Shown in pieces: positions 62,801-64,000 of a stretch of 64,000 bases of DNA. The stretch is from Microcystis wesenbergii NRERC-220 (GTDB lineage: Bacteria; Cyanobacteriota; Cyanobacteriia; Cyanobacteriales; Microcystaceae): positions 1,054,001 through 1,118,000 of the forward strand of contig NZ_JAVSJA010000001.1 of NCBI RefSeq assembly GCF_032027425.1. Direction: 5' to 3'. The position numbers and the translations under genes were made by a program. The stretch's first letter is position 1. Every line of letters begins with the position of its first letter. A model generated the notes under the pieces. The model did no database searches. It was not told the origin of the DNA and was given only the letters and a program-made list of their open reading frames with translations.

Positions 62801-64000
62801 TAATTGTCCCGCCTAGATAACTTTGAGTGGTCAAATTAGAATTGGGGTCGTTAGAGACAATACTATCGCCTTGGTTTAAGCGACTAACAACTGAAGTATT
62901 CGGATTTGCGCCATTATGGAGAGTATAAATATTATCTCCTTGCTGATTGCGAATATACAGCCCCCCATCTTCGCCCAAAGCAAGATAAGCCCCCTGATTT
63001 CCCGCTGTATTAGTTGACCAGTAAGGGAGTGGAGCTAAACCCGCCCATTCATAGAGGACAAAGTTGCCGTTTGATTCCATCGCAGCTTGATAGTAACTTG
63101 CGTAGTCAGGTTCTGGGACTTGATTAGCCGTATTGCTATTCCATACCTCAGTATTAGTCGTTTGATTAAATAAGACTAAATTACCGCTATTGTCGAGGCT
63201 CAGAGTAAATAACTCATTGGCAATTTTTTGGGATAGAATTAGCGTAATTTCCCCGGCTTCTTGATTAGCGTTAGGAGCGCTGATAGCATAATCTGCTTGA
63301 CTATCTCCATTAAAGTCGTAACCTCCTGTTACTACTTCACCAAAGCGGTCACCAGCTTGTCCATTGGGGTTAGTAATTTGTTGTCCGTAAGCAGGATTAT
63401 TGCTGAGTAAAGTATCAATATCAGTGAGGCTTTGAGGAGTCTCAAATAAGGTTCCTCCATAGATTAAATAAGCACCTCCTTGATTATTATTTAAACCAGG
63501 CGCACCAATAATCAAATCACTCTTGCCATCGCCATTGACATCTCCTGCATTGGCAATACTATAACCCAATTCACTCAACGCTTGTCCTGTTAACAGCAAG
63601 CCATTACTACCCAAATTATTGAGGTCATTAACTTGGTTATAGTCTTCTGCAAACACCACATAAACTCCGCCTTGTTCATCATCAAGATCTGGTGCAGTCA
63701 TGGCAAAATCAGCTTTACCACCGCTATTAACATCTCCTAAAGCGGTTACGGCTTGTCCAAAACTGGCAAAGTATTCATTGTCTAAAGTCCAATAAAAACC
63801 CGCAGCGTTAGCATTGGCAGGATTTTCTGCGAAAGTCCCTAAATCAACCTGATTATTTTCTGTTTGTCCATATACTACATAAACTTGTCCGGGGGGTGTG
63901 GTGGCAATTTGCTGTACGGTAGGATTATCAATTGATTCATATTGCCAAGTAATGACAACATTACCATTAGTATCTAGGGCAATATTTGGGCTTTGATTTG
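56820..64000 (-). CDS. Giant FG-GAP/RTX surface protein (partial, N-terminus beyond window)
   Basis: At least 2392 residues, open to the window edge. Many integrin-like FG-GAP repeats (DVNGDGKSDLIIGAPG, DLNGDGTPELIVGSP, DINGDYGSNTGGDDIILGAP) follow one another over most of the length and should form beta-propellers that bind calcium. A bulb-lectin-like segment (LSLDNSGNLVLFNQ, MESNGNFVLYEW) lies at about 62930-63240. A Calx-beta domain (VSHKTVKENEGKVTFTITRTGD) lies at about 61240-61540. A putative Ig/cadherin-like domain (FNPTTRTFSGTP) lies at about 57310-57590. RTX nonapeptides (GGAGDDLLIG, GGIGNDSLYGEG, GEEGDDLLDGG) lie at about 57010-57235, near the C-terminus. These point to type I secretion and a surface or adhesive role. 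Confidence 0.92.
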   Translation of the reverse strand, partial: NQSPNIALDTNGNVVITWQYESIDNPTVQQIATTPPGQVYVVYGQTENNQVDLGTFAENPANANAAGFYWTLDNEYFASFGQAVTALGDVNSGGKADFAMTAPDLDDEQGGVYVVFAEDYNQVNDLNNLGSNGLLLTGQALSELGYSIANAGDVNGDGKSDLIIGAPGLNNNQGGAYLIYGGTLFETPQSLTDIDTLLSNNPAYGQQITNPNGQAGDRFGEVVTGGYDFNGDSQADYAISAPNANQEAGEITLILSQKIANELFTLSLDNSGNLVLFNQTTNTEVWNSNTANQVPEPDYASYYQAAMESNGNFVLYEWAGLAPLPYWSTNTAGNQGAYLALGEDGGLYIRNQQGDNIYTLHNGANPNTSVVSRLNQGDSIVSNDPNSNLTTQSYLGGTITLTNSTSAINGETLLDITSTALIPDINQDGKADLLIGGTGAAVILFGANLSTQTLDLGTINPGQGFVIFDDLDNPAPLQVSSAGDVNDDGINDVIVGYPATEDANGNYIAGNSYILFGSSSLSTSQNNSIGFSGINGTNGFTIIGAGTEVTGAGDLNGDGVGDLLIAEPNGGNNQAGVSYVIYGGSSNNIGTVASINVSNIGTTVQGYIIGQGGANQLSGSSVSAVGDLNNDGKADLLIGAPNTVSSDALNQLQQTITSNYVIGQVNNGNFNTNNSNPTAIPWLQPGQSVQSLTSTPYGVLALWTTSTGSEETAQTSLSVAFWVPSGTTGSWKNYQSSVATLSGSNLSFSSINVNNAANNAVTLNWVVLDSQTGTSSLGQSIYNGNNWSTANSIQTDSNPAPPDQIDNIISNSTTGSTSNSIFSVSHKTVKENEGKVTFTITRTGDINTSKTLNYHTVDISATAGADYEHKAGTLTFAPSETSKTIEVKIFDDNLLEHLKEKFKLILQDGQQTTLTAYATIQDTNQTINLLAIDSGFSMIGPINDQLGQALGSAGNVNGDTNSNNKNAPLDDFWISAPGANNSDGSVYLVFGSASVQVSDQGLDLDNPQSTQKVVKITGGTPSTSASPQSGSSLSSWVSSSNTWYGIAAPNSTNGGGTNDSNIYIFDKTVIPNTSSTVALNTLAASPLTGNSSDGFGETILLADLNGDGTPELIVGSPLSNQVKVYQLSGSGNNITTSLIATINAPSPGQGLGSALQVLDLNEDGKLDLAIGAPVVNPVSDPSNPQDIRGYGGAIYVLSGTQFNWSNTNASINLTSTSSTTNWVFDGITSFTSGKINGKLNPSTGKPSSDPATNYGFYDGVGNAITTLDLNGDGHLDLVIGAPNAAVSGTTNLGKVYVIFGNSGSLPSSLASIGAGKGVTFEGNLALGQAGWAVANGGDINNDKISDLLIGAPFAYGNAGSAYIVFGSTNAFSSGGTIYLDPNLTDSRVFQYQGVANPLSNSNPSNAGNVGQNLNGIGDINGDYGSNTGGDDIILGAPSSNDGNGHSEAYVAIGHPWLQGGLSLNVNDLRSDNGFIVVNPYPGVSVGDVNGDGFDDFVNVSSSINPSENQLTFGASTLTNVSGQRTYTLTANDSNLPATNLITSPSTNLIAHGDFNADGYEDIASASINKTNGNTTELLVNMGNSITSNIIAGQTLYSFDIPDTVTTPIIQTCAGDINGDGYDDLIVLTEFMLDYQIKYFLGSASGLSSQFQSYSLGTLGYAPGIGVADINADGVKEIITLEYAFNGYQSEVELQTQVSVYQFNNDIHLPLSELSLSFLNSPWTDNSNWYGDGFEVTDTVAINSSISSGDFNSDGIEDVLVSIAQTSWSEIDGEQAYPIMRSTILYGTGKTNNFGQFQTNISYTPNSWNLYEPTNLPSPSVAVGDINADGFDDILFDQGTPFNPSYIQLGSTEITPYTPTTPPNTSLNSNTIVLGNGQNQIPIQGLPNRTLPYQTNAGGDVNGDGYQDIIITDTSDYDLTYVVYGQDWLTADEQNSGAETFTFFDGTNGNDVFTIPSNATTPKIVLRGQNGDDFMLIPTANTSQIYAFGGEGDDQIGLGGEYGTDSKTIGKIDGGGGFDTIFVPQTVGQQTRLYLDANTGHLFNIEAVDIGYNNSVQFNQSSLLQMLDGNKKLLINGTSSSAYYSDPSTVPWTKLQTDAYDGSVYQIYGIKDTAIEVWIEQGINFTPLNNTAPSVQNLITDETVIEDIPFNFQISDNTFFDPDLNDSLTYSATVSNGDALPSWLNFNPTTRTFSGTPAYKDVGNLNLKVTATDQLGANISANFTLQVFHPVLVPPGGGIIQGTSINDRIDALGKPGTYRLEGGAGDDLLIGSNQRDVLKGGIGNDSLYGEGNIDKLYGEEGDDLLDGGLGLDFLYGGSGADSFVLKSGNGSDYILDFNSAEGDKLALSGLNFGQLSFNSNQVIWGTEVLAYVTDNLGNSLTGLNNHPEWFVSL

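Overview
The window comes from a bloom-type cyanobacterium, most likely Microcystis or a close relative (inference). The evidence is the many HIP1 octamers (GCGATCGC), a complete inducible NDH-1 CO2-uptake locus, cyanobacterial-type purL and purF, a plastoquinone-type chorismate lyase, a cyanobacterial RNase E ending in an RRRRRRSSA motif, and a very heavy load of insertion sequences, small TIR elements and heptamer tandem repeats.

Layout. 1-5.0 kb: the end of cobO, an aldo/keto reductase gene split by a complete IS (1499-3335, 9-bp target duplication), and methionine aminopeptidase. 5.0-13.6 kb: a Gfo/Idh/MocA oxidoreductase, an unpaired HyuA-type oxoprolinase half, chorismate lyase, a GST, a signal peptidase I with an unusual membrane N-terminus, a DUF1818 gene and an alpha/beta hydrolase. 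13.6-17.1 kb is a decayed patch: an ISKra4-type element has cut off the 5' end of an FGE-sulfatase-fold gene whose 3' end looks like the variable region of a diversity-generating retroelement. Around it lie an antitoxin-like remnant, a 33-bp palindromic tandem array and a Rpn/DUF4351-like pseudogene. 17.3-26.6 kb: DUF29, purL-purF, a double-ATPase ECF-type ABC protein, aroA and a secreted peroxiredoxin. 26.7-32.7 kb: a small secreted peptide, an AAA-like ATPase facing a WD40 protein, and two GT4 glycosyltransferases. 33-42.9 kb: a solitary DNA methyltransferase, a metallo-hydrolase, gnd, rne-rnhB, and a DUF2232-FkbM pair.

43.8-50.5 kb, minus strand: ccmR/ndhR, ndhF3, a Tat-signal beta-carbonic anhydrase (EcaB-like), ndhD3 and cupA/chpY, closed by a hairpin terminator. 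This is the inducible high-affinity CO2-uptake NDH-1 module with its LysR regulator, plus a carbonic anhydrase gene placed inside the operon. 50.8-56.2 kb: two-gene intervals of housekeeping type (MltA, CNNM/HlyC), a Uma2 protein, a GrrM-like radical SAM/SPASM peptide maturase with no visible precursor gene, and a tRNA with a CAU anticodon. 56.2-64.0 kb: a PEP-CTERM protein and the 3' part of a giant FG-GAP/B-lectin/Calx-beta/RTX surface protein that runs off the window end.

The most unusual features are the remote DGR-type variable region, the orphan GrrM, the carbonic anhydrase inside the ndhF3-ndhD3-cupA operon, and several families of palindromic or TIR repeats. Among the repeats are a nested pair with a visible empty site, a family of covarying palindromes centred on TTCATGAA, and small elements whose terminal TAG serves as the stop codon of neighbouring genes.
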